A DNA stretch of 64,000 nt from Paraburkholderia largidicola (GTDB lineage Bacteria; Pseudomonadota; Gammaproteobacteria; Burkholderiales; Burkholderiaceae), in the NCBI RefSeq assembly GCF_013426895.1, contig NZ_AP023175.1, positions 1,116,001-1,180,000 of the forward strand, in the 5' to 3' direction. This document shows positions 53,257-61,761 of this stretch, piece by piece. The notes below the pieces were generated by a model. The model did no database searches. It worked only from the letters and a program-made list of their open reading frames with translations, and was not told the DNA's origin. Within the stretch, counting starts at the first letter, position 1. Every line of letters begins with the position of its first letter. The position numbers and the translations under genes are program-made.

Positions 53257-54534
53257 TGTACAGACTGGAGACATCGCTGACAGGTGTACAGGGACATGAC
53301 TGACACTTTCGGGTAATCAAACGCCCGGATTCCAACCATGCCCTGGGATGTAAAAGACACCATGAATCGTCGCGAAGACTTCGTCTGCGAGGCCGCCACA
53401 CAGGCGCTCCCGTTCAGCGAGCTATGCCGTAAATTCAAGATCACCCGCCAGACCGGCTACAAGTGGCTCGCCCGCCACAAGTCTGAGGGTAGCAAGGGGC
53501 TGGCCGACCGCTCCCGGCGCCCGCATCACAGCCCCACACGCTCACCGGAGCACATCGAGGCACTGGTGCTGGACCTGCGCCGCGAGCATGGCTGGGGCGG
53601 ACGCAAGATCGCACGGCGCCTGCGCGATCTGGGCCAGATTGAGGTTCCCGCGCCCGCCACCATCACCGAGATCCTGCGACGCCACGGGCTCATTGACGAG
53701 CAGGCGTCCCGCCAGCGCCAGCACTGGCAACGCTTCGAGCACGAGCATCCGAACTCGTTGTGGCAGATGGACTTCAAGGGCGACTTCCCGACGCTGGAGA
53801 GCGGGCGCTGCGCGCCGCTGACGGTCATCGATGACCACTCGCGCTACAACATCGTGCTGAGCGCCTGCGCGCGCACCACCACCGGGATCGTGCAGGCAGA
53901 GCTTGAGCGGGCGTTTCGCTGCTACGGGCTGCCATCGCGCATCAACACCGACAACGGCGCGCCGTGGGGCTCGCCCAGTGCGCCGGGGCAGCTCACCGAG
54001 CTCGCGGTCTGGCTGATCCGGCTGGGCATCCAGGTGAGCTATAGCCGCCCGTATCACCCGCAGACCAATGGCAAGGATGAACGGTTTCACCGCTCGCTGA
54101 AGGCCGAAGTGCTGGAGCGGCACACGTTCACCACGCACGCGCACGTGCAGCAGGTACTGGATCGCTGGCGGCAGGTGTACAACACCGAGCGTCCGCATGA
54201 GGCACTGGACATGGCGGTGCCGGTCACCCGCTACGCGTGCAGCCTGCGCAGGATGCCGGAGCGGCTGCCCGAGCCCGAATACGGTTGCGGCGATGAAGTG
54301 CTACAGGTCAATGCAAGCGGCGTGGTGCGCGTGCGAGGCGAGAAAGTGAAGCTCTCGATTGCGCTCAAGGGGCTGCAGGTGGCAGCCCGCCCGAGCGAAA
54401 ACGAAGACGGAGTGATCGAGCTCTGGTTTGCCCATCAGCGAGTCGCAAAACTTGACCTGAAGACAGTAAAACCCTGACCATCATGTGTCAGCGATGTCCC
54501 TGTACATGTGTCAACCATGTCTCCAGTCTGTACA
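53257..54534 (+). mobile_element. IS481-family insertion sequence (1278 bp)
   Basis: The element starts TGTACAGACTGGAGACAT and ends with the inverse (ATGTCTCCAGTCTGTACA). Subterminal TGTACAGGGACAT and GACAC motifs are repeated on both sides. It is flanked by a 6-bp direct duplication, CCGCCG (53251-53256 and 54535-54540). It encodes one intact transposase. The target is the GC loop of the left hairpin of repeat element E. Confidence 0.93.
53338..54477 (+). CDS. IS481-family transposase
   Basis: This 379-residue DDE transposase has an N-terminal helix-turn-helix (ELCRKFKITRQTGYKWLARHKSEG, about residues 28-52) and a second HTH-like region with GWGGRKIARRL. The integrase core has the catalytic residues in WQMDFKGDF, INTDNGAPWG and NGKDERFHRSLKAE. 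A C-terminal beta-rich region follows. The gene is intact, so the element may be active. It occupies nearly the whole IS between the inverted repeats. Confidence 0.93.
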   Translation: MPWDVKDTMNRREDFVCEAATQALPFSELCRKFKITRQTGYKWLARHKSEGSKGLADRSRRPHHSPTRSPEHIEALVLDLRREHGWGGRKIARRLRDLGQIEVPAPATITEILRRHGLIDEQASRQRQHWQRFEHEHPNSLWQMDFKGDFPTLESGRCAPLTVIDDHSRYNIVLSACARTTTGIVQAELERAFRCYGLPSRINTDNGAPWGSPSAPGQLTELAVWLIRLGIQVSYSRPYHPQTNGKDERFHRSLKAEVLERHTFTTHAHVQQVLDRWRQVYNTERPHEALDMAVPVTRYACSLRRMPERLPEPEYGCGDEVLQVNASGVVRVRGEKVKLSIALKGLQVAARPSENEDGVIELWFAHQRVAKLDLKTVKP

Positions 54535-55142
54535 CCGCCGCAAAGAAAAGTAGGCAAAAGAAAGCGGCTAACACCGCCTGCCCATGTTCCTATCCACGGG
54601 CCCCCAACGTCCCCACGCTTCACACGGCAGTGCCCAGGCTGCTACCCGTTGCCAACGCTTCGAATGAACGCCTCACCCGCTTCGCACGCCCGTACAACGG
54701 CTAACGATCGCGAATGGTATGCGCCGCCTAGGTGGCAAACTGTGTGTAGGTTGTCGCGTCATATAACCCGGCGCTCTTACATGGTGGGGCGCATGCGCTA
54801 TCGGTCCGAAGTGAGGCGTGTGAGGTGCTACGGCCTACACACAGTTTGCCACCTGGGCAGCCGTGGACTGTCTGGCGCGGCGCGCTGTAGTGCGGGCGCG
54901 TGAAGCGGGTGAGGCGCACCGCTAGAGCGCTGGCAACTATCGTGGGTCACATGGTTGCCGTGTGAAGTGTAAGAACCTTTGGGGGCCCTCAGGCAGGAAC
55001 AAGAACTGGCGGTGTTAGCCGCTTTCTTTTGCCTACTTTTCTTTGCGGCGGCAAAGAAAAGTAGGTGCCGCCCCGCACAGGGGCAACGCTTGACGCACCA
55101 ATAACATCACGCGAATGCCAGCGCAACAACCAGCAAACCCAT

Positions 55143-55172
55143 AAAAAAAGGCCCGCACCCAGTACGAGCCTT
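55143..55172 (-). terminator. Terminator after pcaF
   Basis: On the minus strand AAGGCTCG and CGGGCCTT (one G-T pair) form a stem followed by seven T. It lies about 40 bp past the pcaF stop at 55210. Confidence 0.75.
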
Positions 55173-55209
55173 CACGCGCCGCGTGACAAACGATTCAACC
55201 GCGTATCGA

Positions 55210-56412
55210 TCAGACGCGTTCAATCGCGATAGCAATCCCCTGCCCCACCCCAATGCACATCGTGCACAACGCAAACCGGCCTTGCGTACGTTGCAACTGA
55301 TACATCGCCGTGGTCACGAGCCGAGCCCCGCTCATCCCAAGCGGATGCCCCAGCGCAATCGCACCACCGTTCGGATTAACGCGCGCATCATCATCAGCAA
55401 CACCAAGCGCGCGCAGCACAGCAAGACCTTGCGACGCGAACGCCTCGTTCAGCTCGATCACATCAAACTGCCCAATGTTCATGTTCAGACGCGCCAACAG
55501 CTTCTGCGTCGCAGGCGCAGGACCAATGCCCATCACCCGCGGATCAACACCCGCCGTCGCGATACCGAGCACGCGTGCGCGCGGCGTCAGGCCGAAACGC
55601 TTCGCGGTCTCGGCGTTCGCCAGCAGCAATGCCGCCGCGCCATCGTTGACGCCCGATGCATTGCCCGCCGTCACCGTGCCATCCGGACGCACGACGCCCT
55701 TCAGCTTCGCGAGCGCCTCGATGCTCGTTTCGCGCGGATGCTCGTCCTTCGATACGACGATCGCATCGCCCTTCTTCTGCGGGATCGTCACGGAGACGAT
55801 TTCCTGCGCGAGCGTGCCGTCCTGCTGCGCGCGTGCCGCCTTCAACTGGCTGCGCACCGCGAACGCGTCCTGGTCGGCGCGGCTGATGTTGTAGTCCGTC
55901 GCGACGTTTTCGCCGGTTTCCGGCATCGAATCGACGCCGTACAGTTGCTTCATCAGCGGGTTGACGAAGCGCCAGCCGATCGTCGTGTCGTAGATGTCGG
56001 CCTGACGCGAGAACGCGCTCGTCGCCTTGCCCATCACGAACGGCGCGCGGCTCATGCTTTCGACGCCGCCCGCAATCATCAACCCCGCCTCGCCCGATTT
56101 GATCGCGCGCGCCGCGATGCCAACGGCATCCATGCCCGAGCCGCACAGGCGGTTCACGGTCGAACCCGGCACGTCTTTCGGCAGGCCCGCCAGCAACAGC
56201 GACATGCGCGCGACGTTGCGGTTATCTTCGCCCGCCTGGTTCGCGCAGCCGTAGATCACGTCGGCGACCGCGCTCCAGTCGACTTCCTTGTTGCGCTCCA
56301 TCAGCGCCCTGAGCGGCACGGCGCCCAGATCGTCGGCGCGCACCGACGACAGCGAACCCGCGTAGCGGCCAATCGGCGTGCGAATCGCGTCGCACAGGAA
56401 AGCTTCCGTCAT
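55210..56412 (-). CDS. pcaF: 3-oxoadipyl-CoA thiolase PcaF
   Basis: This 400-residue thiolase cleaves 3-oxoadipyl-CoA to succinyl-CoA and acetyl-CoA, the last step of the beta-ketoadipate pathway. It begins MTEAFLCDAIRTPIGRYAGSL, the typical PcaF start. The nucleophilic Cys is in VNRLCGSGMDAV, and the catalytic His and second Cys are in GHPLGMSGAR and CTMCIGVGQG. NPNGGAIALGHP is intact. I chose the ATG at 56412 (GGAGA six bases upstream); the open frame extends 41 codons further into the operator region. It is divergent from the IclR regulator at 56811. No pcaIJ genes are next to it. Confidence 0.9.
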   Translation of the reverse strand: MTEAFLCDAIRTPIGRYAGSLSSVRADDLGAVPLRALMERNKEVDWSAVADVIYGCANQAGEDNRNVARMSLLLAGLPKDVPGSTVNRLCGSGMDAVGIAARAIKSGEAGLMIAGGVESMSRAPFVMGKATSAFSRQADIYDTTIGWRFVNPLMKQLYGVDSMPETGENVATDYNISRADQDAFAVRSQLKAARAQQDGTLAQEIVSVTIPQKKGDAIVVSKDEHPRETSIEALAKLKGVVRPDGTVTAGNASGVNDGAAALLLANAETAKRFGLTPRARVLGIATAGVDPRVMGIGPAPATQKLLARLNMNIGQFDVIELNEAFASQGLAVLRALGVADDDARVNPNGGAIALGHPLGMSGARLVTTAMYQLQRTQGRFALCTMCIGVGQGIAIAIERV

Positions 56413-56514
56413 GAGATGTCTCCAGTAATGGCTAGCCGGCGTATCGGTGAAGGCGCCAGCGTCGGCGCCTTGGGCAGCGCCACAAAAAACGTGTCGACAA
56501 AGCAAGATTTGTTC

Positions 56515-56561
56515 TATACTCGAACAAACGATCATCTATCGAACATTTCAGGTTCGATAAT
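56515..56561. promoter_or_regulatory. Probable PcaR-type IclR operator
   Basis: Three GTTCGA-type boxes lie here: TATACTCGAAC (56515-56525), TATCGAAC (56537-56544) and GTTCGATAAT (56552-56561). The last two form a palindrome with a 7-bp spacer. IclR regulators of the PcaR/PcaU/PobR group bind such sets of about 10-bp repeats. It lies between pcaF and the IclR gene. Confidence 0.7.
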
Positions 56562-56810
56562 AGGCGGGGCGCGGAAAGACTGTCAAGCGCGCCGGCGGGT
56601 GGGTGGGTCGTCGAAAACGGCAATAAAGTGCGGCGGAAACGGCAGGAATGCGTGCCCCACCGGGCTTCTGAACGGCCGGCACGCCCCGCCACATGCCCTC
56701 AGCCGTAAAGTTGGCGAATCCTGGCGCTTGCGCTATCGTCACGGCTTTCTGCAGACTAACGAACGCCCGTCCCGACGTCCGGACGTTTCGCATCGATTTC
56801 ACATAGTCCC

Positions 56811-57635
56811 ATGAGCAAAGTACCTGCCGCGTCACAAGCCGTCCCCGCCAACGAGACGGACGCCCCGGACAAACCAGGCGACTCGTATGTGCAGTCGTTC
56901 GCGCGCGGCCTCGCAGTGATTCGCGCGTTCAACGCCGAGCGCCCCGAGCAGACGCTGACGGACGTCGCATCGGCGACCGGCCTCACGCGCGCGGGCGCGC
57001 GCCGCATTCTGCTGACGCTGCAGACGCTCGGCTATGTCGAGGCGGAAGGCCGCCTGTTTCGACTGACACCGAAGATTCTCGACCTCGGCTTCGCCTATCT
57101 GACCTCGATGCCGTTCTGGAATCTCGCCGAGCCGTTCATGGAAGAACTGTCGGCGGAAGTTCACGAAAGCTGTTCGGCCGCCGTGCTCGACCGCACGGAG
57201 ATCGTCTATGTGCTGCGCGTGCCGACGCACAAGATCATGACGATCAATCTGTCGATCGGTAGCCGCTTGCCGGCGTACTGCACGTCGATGGGCCGGGTGC
57301 TGCTGTCGGCGCTCGACCCGGCGACGCTCGACGCGACCCTCGACGCGTCGCCCATCGTCGCGCACACGCCGCGCACGATCACCGACAAGGATGAACTGAA
57401 GAAGGTGATCGCGCAGGTGCGCAGCCAGGGCTGGTCCGTTGTCGATCAGGAACTGGAAGGCGGGTTGATCTCGCTGTCCGCGCCGATCCGTAACCGGCGC
57501 GGACAGGTCATCGCCGCGATGAACATCAGCGGTAATGCGCAGCGCAATTCCGCGAAGCAGATGGTGAAGGCGTTTCTCGAACCGCTGCAGAAAGCCGCGC
57601 AATCGGTGTCGGACATGGTCGCGTTGCGCGGCTGA
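56811..57635 (+). CDS. IclR-family regulator of the beta-ketoadipate pathway (PcaR-like)
   Basis: This 274-residue regulator has an N-terminal tail of about 27 residues and a winged helix (YVQSFARGLAVIRAFNAERPEQTLTDVASATGLTRAGARRILLTLQTLGYVE, about residues 26-77). The IclR effector domain follows (about 100-270), with the signature ITDKDELKKVIAQVRSQGWSVVDQELEGGLISLSAPIRN. This protein type includes PcaR, PcaU and PobR, which respond to beta-ketoadipate or protocatechuate. It starts at the ATG at 56811. It is divergent from pcaF with GTTCGATA boxes between them, so pcaF is the likely target. Confidence 0.85.
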   Translation: MSKVPAASQAVPANETDAPDKPGDSYVQSFARGLAVIRAFNAERPEQTLTDVASATGLTRAGARRILLTLQTLGYVEAEGRLFRLTPKILDLGFAYLTSMPFWNLAEPFMEELSAEVHESCSAAVLDRTEIVYVLRVPTHKIMTINLSIGSRLPAYCTSMGRVLLSALDPATLDATLDASPIVAHTPRTITDKDELKKVIAQVRSQGWSVVDQELEGGLISLSAPIRNRRGQVIAAMNISGNAQRNSAKQMVKAFLEPLQKAAQSVSDMVALRG

Positions 57636-57667
57636 CGTCGCTCGACGCCTGCGCGCAACGCACCCGA

Positions 57668-58858
57668 TCAACGGCCCAGATAACGCTCCACCAGACGCGC
57701 CCAGTACGCCGCGCCGACAGGCAGATTGCGGTCGTTGAAATCGTAGTGCGGGTTGTGCACCATGCAGCCGTCTTCGCCGACGCCGTTGCCCAGGCGCAGG
57801 AACGAACCCGGCCGCTGTTCGAGCATGAACGCGAAGTCCTCGCTGCCCATCAGGATGTCGGCGTTCGGCTCGACGTTTTCCGCGCCGACCAGTTCGCGCG
57901 CCACCTCGATCGCGAACTCGGTTTCCGCGTCCGTGTTCACGACGACGGGATACCCTTCCACATACTCGACGTGCGCCTTGCCGCCATAACTCGCGGCCTG
58001 GCTTTCCGCGAGTTCCTTGATGCGCTCTTTCAACAGCGCGCGCACTTCCGGACTGAACGAGCGCACGCTCAATTCGAGCTTCGCGCTCGACGGAATCACG
58101 TTGTTCGCCACGCCCGAATGCATCGTGCCGACCGTCACCACGGCAGGCTGCGAAGGGTTCACGTTACGCGCGACGATGGTCTGCAGCGCCATTACGATGC
58201 TCGACGCGATCACGATGGGATCGACGGTCAGATGCGGGCGCGCCGCGTGACCACCGACGCCTTCGATCGTAATCGTCGCCTTGTCGCCCGCCGCCATGAA
58301 CGCGCCCTTGCGGAACAGGAACTTGCCCGGCTCCGCGCCCGGATGGTTGTGCACGCCGAACACGGCGTCGCACGGAAACCGCTCGAACAGGCCGTCTTCG
58401 ATCATCTTCTTCGCACCGCTGTCGATGCCGCTTTCCTCGGCCGGCTGAAAATACAGATGCACAGTGCCCGAAAAACGGCGCGTCTTGGCCAGATGCTGCG
58501 CGGCGCCGAGCAGCATCGTCGTGTGGCCGTCGTGGCCGCATGCGTGCATCTTGCCGTGCGTGCCGCTCGCGTACGGCAACCCCGTCTGCTCGATGATGGG
58601 CAGCGCATCCATATCCGCGCGCAAGCCGATGCTGCGCGCGCCGTCGCCCACCTTCAACGTGCCGACCACGCCCGTCTTGCCAACCCCGCGCGTCACCTGC
58701 CAACCCCACGCTTCCAGCTTTTCCGCGACGAGCGCCGCCGTTGCGACCTCTTCGTACGCGAGTTCCGGATGGTGGTGAATGTGATGGCGAATGTCGCGCA
58801 GCGCGGCGGCGGCAGGTTCGAGGTCGGCGATTTCGGTCAGGCGGGTGGCGTCGGTCAT
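57668..58858 (-). CDS. M20-family amidohydrolase (hippurate hydrolase-like)
   Basis: This 396-residue metal-dependent amidohydrolase of the M20D family cleaves N-acyl amino acids such as hippurate. It has RADMDALPI, the metal ligands in MHACGHDGHTTML, PAEESG with the catalytic Glu, the HNHPGAEPG motif and a dimerisation domain (about residues 190-300). GSEDFAFMLEQRPGSFLRLGNG near the C-terminus holds the final metal ligand. I chose the ATG at 58858 with GGAG eight bases upstream. It converges with the IclR gene. The substrate is inferred; benzoate released from hippurate could feed the beta-ketoadipate pathway. Confidence 0.85.
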   Translation of the reverse strand: MTDATRLTEIADLEPAAAALRDIRHHIHHHPELAYEEVATAALVAEKLEAWGWQVTRGVGKTGVVGTLKVGDGARSIGLRADMDALPIIEQTGLPYASGTHGKMHACGHDGHTTMLLGAAQHLAKTRRFSGTVHLYFQPAEESGIDSGAKKMIEDGLFERFPCDAVFGVHNHPGAEPGKFLFRKGAFMAAGDKATITIEGVGGHAARPHLTVDPIVIASSIVMALQTIVARNVNPSQPAVVTVGTMHSGVANNVIPSSAKLELSVRSFSPEVRALLKERIKELAESQAASYGGKAHVEYVEGYPVVVNTDAETEFAIEVARELVGAENVEPNADILMGSEDFAFMLEQRPGSFLRLGNGVGEDGCMVHNPHYDFNDRNLPVGAAYWARLVERYLGR

Positions 58859-58959
58859 CAGGTGTACTCCGGGGTTCACGTACTGCGTCTTGCGCGCAGC
58901 GTTAAACCGCAGACTATAGCAACGCGCGACTTTTCCCGTAAGACGACGACACCTTCAGC

Positions 58960-59559
58960 TTACTTGACGCTTTCACTGGACGCCGACTCGGCGGCATGCG
59001 CCCGATCTTGTGTGCGCGCGAAGCCCTTTAGCACGTTGACGAACGCGAGGCCCGCTTCTTCGATCGAACCGGAATTGTCGATATGCGTCAGATGCGCGCC
59101 GTCGGGCAGCGCAAACGGCGCCTGACGCGCGAGGCGCGCCTCGACCTGCTCCCGCGTTTCACGGCCACGCGCCGACAGACGCGCCGCGAGAATATCGGGC
59201 GCCGCGTGAACATGCACGACTTCGAGATGCTGATAGCGCTTCAACGCACGCGACAGATACGCGCGCGAGCCATTGACGACGACCGTGCAGCCCCGCTCGA
59301 GCCACGCATCGATCTCGATGCCAATGCCGTAGTGCAATTCGTGACTCGACCATTCGAGCGCAAAGAGACCTCGCGCCGAGCGTGCGTCGAACTCTTCGCG
59401 GGTCAGCGCGATGTGGTTTTCGTTGTGCCCCGTCTCGCGTGTGATGTAGCGATGCGCGAACACGACGGACGTGCCCGCGACATGCTCGCGCGCGAAATGC
59501 AGCAGCGAATCCTTGCCCGCGCCCGACGGGCCGACCACATAGATCAAGCGGCCTTTCAT
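58960..59559 (-). CDS. phnN: Ribose 1,5-bisphosphate phosphokinase PhnN
   Basis: This 199-residue P-loop kinase phosphorylates ribose 1,5-bisphosphate to PRPP and so recycles the sugar left by the C-P lyase pathway. It has Walker A GPSGAGKD (10-17), RYITRETGHNENHIALTREEFDAR as the substrate lid and a guanylate-kinase-like core. The start ATG at 59559 overlaps the stop of the DUF1045 gene (ATGA). It is the last gene of the phnF-DUF1045-phnN operon. The C-terminal 35 residues are not typical of the enzyme core. Confidence 0.9.
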   Translation of the reverse strand: MKGRLIYVVGPSGAGKDSLLHFAREHVAGTSVVFAHRYITRETGHNENHIALTREEFDARSARGLFALEWSSHELHYGIGIEIDAWLERGCTVVVNGSRAYLSRALKRYQHLEVVHVHAAPDILAARLSARGRETREQVEARLARQAPFALPDGAHLTHIDNSGSIEEAGLAFVNVLKGFARTQDRAHAAESASSESVK

Positions 59560-60296
59560 GCGTTCTCCTGTCCTTCTTTCGCCGTGAACGCGAGCCGTTG
59601 CCACAACATGAACGGCTCGCCCGGCGCCGGCTCGACGAAGATCGCCGCACCGTCGATCGTCAACGGCCCGAGACGCTGCGCCTCGCGATGCCACCATTCG
59701 ACTATCGCGGCGCGATCGGCGGCGTTGTCGAGCGAATTGGACACCGTCATATGGAAGCGGAATTCGTCGAGCACATACGGATATCCCCATTCGACGAGCA
59801 ATTCGCGCTGACGTTCCGTGAGCGGCGCTTCCATGCGTTTCGCAATATCCGCTCTGGATGGCGCGACGCGCAGTGGCGTGAAGGTGCGCAGCGCATCGGC
59901 GGCGAGCGCGCGCATCTGTTCTTCACCGGATGGCGTAGCCGGACGCAGCGCAACGAAGCCGCCCAGCGTCGCCGCTTCGACGGGCAATGCAAACGGCATC
60001 TGCGTTTGCGCCCAGCTTTCCGATACGTCGAGCAGATCGGCGACCGTCACATGCTCCGCGAGATGAAACGGCGCGACCAGCGTGCCGTGCCAGCCGTAAC
60101 GGCGCGGCGAGGTCGTCAGTTGCGCGAGCGGTTGCGACAGCGCGGGCGCATCATGCGGATCGAGTGATGTATCGCTTTCGGCATCACGTGCGAGCCATAT
60201 CGAGCCGGCATCCCACCAGCCCGACGCGCGCGCAGGCGCGTAGTAGATCGCGAAGCGCGCCTGCGCGCTCCACGCGTTCTGCATGGCCGCGCTCAT
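59556..60296 (-). CDS. DUF1045 phosphonate-operon protein (2H phosphoesterase type)
   Basis: This 246-residue protein of DUF1045 is regularly found in phosphonate operons. It has the two His-x-Thr motifs of 2H phosphoesterases: HGT at 70-72 (RRYGWHGTLVAPFHL) and HMT at 182-184 (FRFHMTVSN). This points to hydrolysis of a cyclic or 2',3'-type phosphate, possibly the ribose cyclic phosphate made by C-P lyase (the role of PhnP elsewhere). It starts at the ATG at 60296, overlapping the phnF stop, although a second ATG at 60284 is possible. It is coupled to phnN on the other side. Confidence 0.85.
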   Translation of the reverse strand: MSAAMQNAWSAQARFAIYYAPARASGWWDAGSIWLARDAESDTSLDPHDAPALSQPLAQLTTSPRRYGWHGTLVAPFHLAEHVTVADLLDVSESWAQTQMPFALPVEAATLGGFVALRPATPSGEEQMRALAADALRTFTPLRVAPSRADIAKRMEAPLTERQRELLVEWGYPYVLDEFRFHMTVSNSLDNAADRAAIVEWWHREAQRLGPLTIDGAAIFVEPAPGEPFMLWQRLAFTAKEGQENA

Positions 60297-61054
60297 ACGT
60301 CGTGCTCCACCATCAATTGCACGCGGTCGGCGGCGAAATGCGTGAAGCCGTATTTGATCGGCATGCCTTCCGTATCGACATCGACGTTCTCGACCCACAG
60401 CACCGGCTGTTGCCGGTTGATGCCAAGACGCCGCGCGACTTCCGGCTCGGGCAGCACGCTGCCGATACGGCTCCACTTGCGCAGATAGTCGGTCACGCCA
60501 TACTCGGCCATCGCCCTGGTCATACCACCTTTGCGTTCGAGCACATCGGGCAGATCGACGAACCGTGCAGCCGGATAGAAGCTGCGCGAGTAGGTGAGAG
60601 GTACGCCGTCCGCTGCATGCACCGACTCGATGCGGTAGACGAACGCCCCCGCTCGCAGACCCAACGCCTTCGCGACAGTCGGATCCGCCTTCACGCGCGC
60701 CGCCGATAGCAACATCGCGTCCGCCGGCGAATGATGTTGCTGACGCAAGTTTTCGGTGAAGCGCGTGCGACGGCCGATCGTGTAATCGATCGCGCCCGGC
60801 TGCACGAACGTGCCGCGTCCCTGTTCGACGCTGACGAGCCCTTGGGCCGCAAGACCCAGCATTGCGCGGCGGATGGTATGGCGGTTCACGTCGAAGCGTT
60901 TGGCCAGTTCGCCTTCGCTCGGCAGACGCCCGTCGTCGCCGAAACCGCTTGCCGCAATCTCTTTCGCGAGTATCTGCTCGATCTGCCGCCACACGGCGAC
61001 GCCCGCTCCCCGCTCTAGCATCGTGCCCGGCGCCGCGTCGTCGTTCGATGTCAT
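60293..61054 (-). CDS. phnF: Phosphonate regulator PhnF (GntR/HutC family)
   Basis: This 253-residue regulator has a GntR winged helix (VWRQIEQILAKEIAASGFGDDGRLPSEGELAKRFDVNRHTIRRAMLGLAAQGLVSVEQGRGTFV) followed by a UTRA effector domain (about residues 100-250, with YTIGRRTRFTENL, VYRIESVHAADGVPLTYSRSF and VENVDVDTEG). The best start is the ATG at 61054; an ATG 14 codons upstream has no better ribosome site. It is divergent from phnGHIJ, with a 20-bp palindrome in the shared promoter region that is its likely operator. Confidence 0.88.
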   Translation of the reverse strand: MTSNDDAAPGTMLERGAGVAVWRQIEQILAKEIAASGFGDDGRLPSEGELAKRFDVNRHTIRRAMLGLAAQGLVSVEQGRGTFVQPGAIDYTIGRRTRFTENLRQQHHSPADAMLLSAARVKADPTVAKALGLRAGAFVYRIESVHAADGVPLTYSRSFYPAARFVDLPDVLERKGGMTRAMAEYGVTDYLRKWSRIGSVLPEPEVARRLGINRQQPVLWVENVDVDTEGMPIKYGFTHFAADRVQLMVEHDV

Positions 61055-61164
61055 GGTGCTGTCATTCCCTTCGGTTCCAATAAGCGTTCTGTGCATTGTA
61101 GTCCGCGTGCCGTGGCGGAAATATGAAACTGCGCCTTCTGTCACGAGCAAGCGACAGTTTAGCT

Positions 61165-61184
61165 CTAAACGTCTAGACGTTTAG
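61165..61184. promoter_or_regulatory. PhnF operator candidate between phnF and phnG
   Basis: CTAAACGTCTAGACGTTTAG is a perfect 20-bp palindrome with the GTCTAGAC core typical of HutC-type GntR regulators. It lies 110 bp from phnF and 70 bp from phnG, well placed to control both. A further GTTTAGAC overlaps its right arm. Confidence 0.8.
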
Positions 61185-61254
61185 ACGAATAGATGCTCAA
61201 ATGTCTGGACTCGCCACCGAGTATCCCTTCTCCAGGAAACTTCCAGGAAACCCG

Positions 61255-61761
61255 ATGAGTGCCGCCGCCTCTCCTCCTTTAGCTGACTCCCCCGCTTCCG
61301 CCAACCCTGCCCGCCGCGCGTGGATGGCAGTCATGGCCCGCTCCGCACGCACCGATCTCGAAGCCGCATTGAACCGCGCAATGGAAGGCCTGCCGCTTCC
61401 CGCATTCGACTGGCTGCGTCCGCCCGAAATCGGGCTGGCGATGGTGCGCGGGCGGGTCGGCGGCACGGGCGACGCGTTCAATCTCGGCGAAGCGACCGTG
61501 ACGCGCGCGACGCTGCGTCTGCGCGACGAATCGGATGAAGGCACCACCGTTGGCGTTGCCTGTCATCTGGGCCGCGACCGCCGCCGCGCCGAACTCGCTG
61601 CTATTGCAGACGCGCTGCTGCAAACGCCGCAGCATCACGCACGATTGCAGGCGCAACTGATTGCGCCGCTCGCTTCGCAGCTCGCGGCGAAACAGGCGCA
61701 ACGCCAGCAGGACGCTGCATCGACGCGCGTCGAATTCTTCACGATGGTCCGAGGCGACTGA
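61255..61761 (+). CDS. phnG: C-P lyase subunit PhnG
   Basis: This 168-residue subunit of the PhnGHIJ carbon-phosphorus lyase core complex has family features RRAWMAVMARS, LRPPEIGLAMVRGRVGGTGDAFNLGEATVTRATLRL and VACHLGRDRRRAELAAIADAL. I prefer the ATG at 61255 (CCAGGAAA upstream); an in-frame ATG at 61201 would add 18 residues. phnH starts in its stop codon (TGATG). It is the first gene of the phnGHIJ operon, under control of the palindrome at 61165. Confidence 0.9.
   Translation: MSAAASPPLADSPASANPARRAWMAVMARSARTDLEAALNRAMEGLPLPAFDWLRPPEIGLAMVRGRVGGTGDAFNLGEATVTRATLRLRDESDEGTTVGVACHLGRDRRRAELAAIADALLQTPQHHARLQAQLIAPLASQLAAKQAQRQQDAASTRVEFFTMVRGD

Larger units (their letters stand above)
53181..55122 (+). 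repeat. Palindromic intergenic element, copy E (interrupted by an IS)
   Basis: This copy would be about 658 bp without the insertion and has the same orientation as A and C. The left terminal hairpin is split: its left arm is 53237-53256 and its right arm 54535-54554. The right hairpin is intact (55032-55065). The left flank also holds a degenerate second end (CGCTGGCGTCCGCGT near 53120). It lies between the DUF2917 gene and pcaF. Confidence 0.85.
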
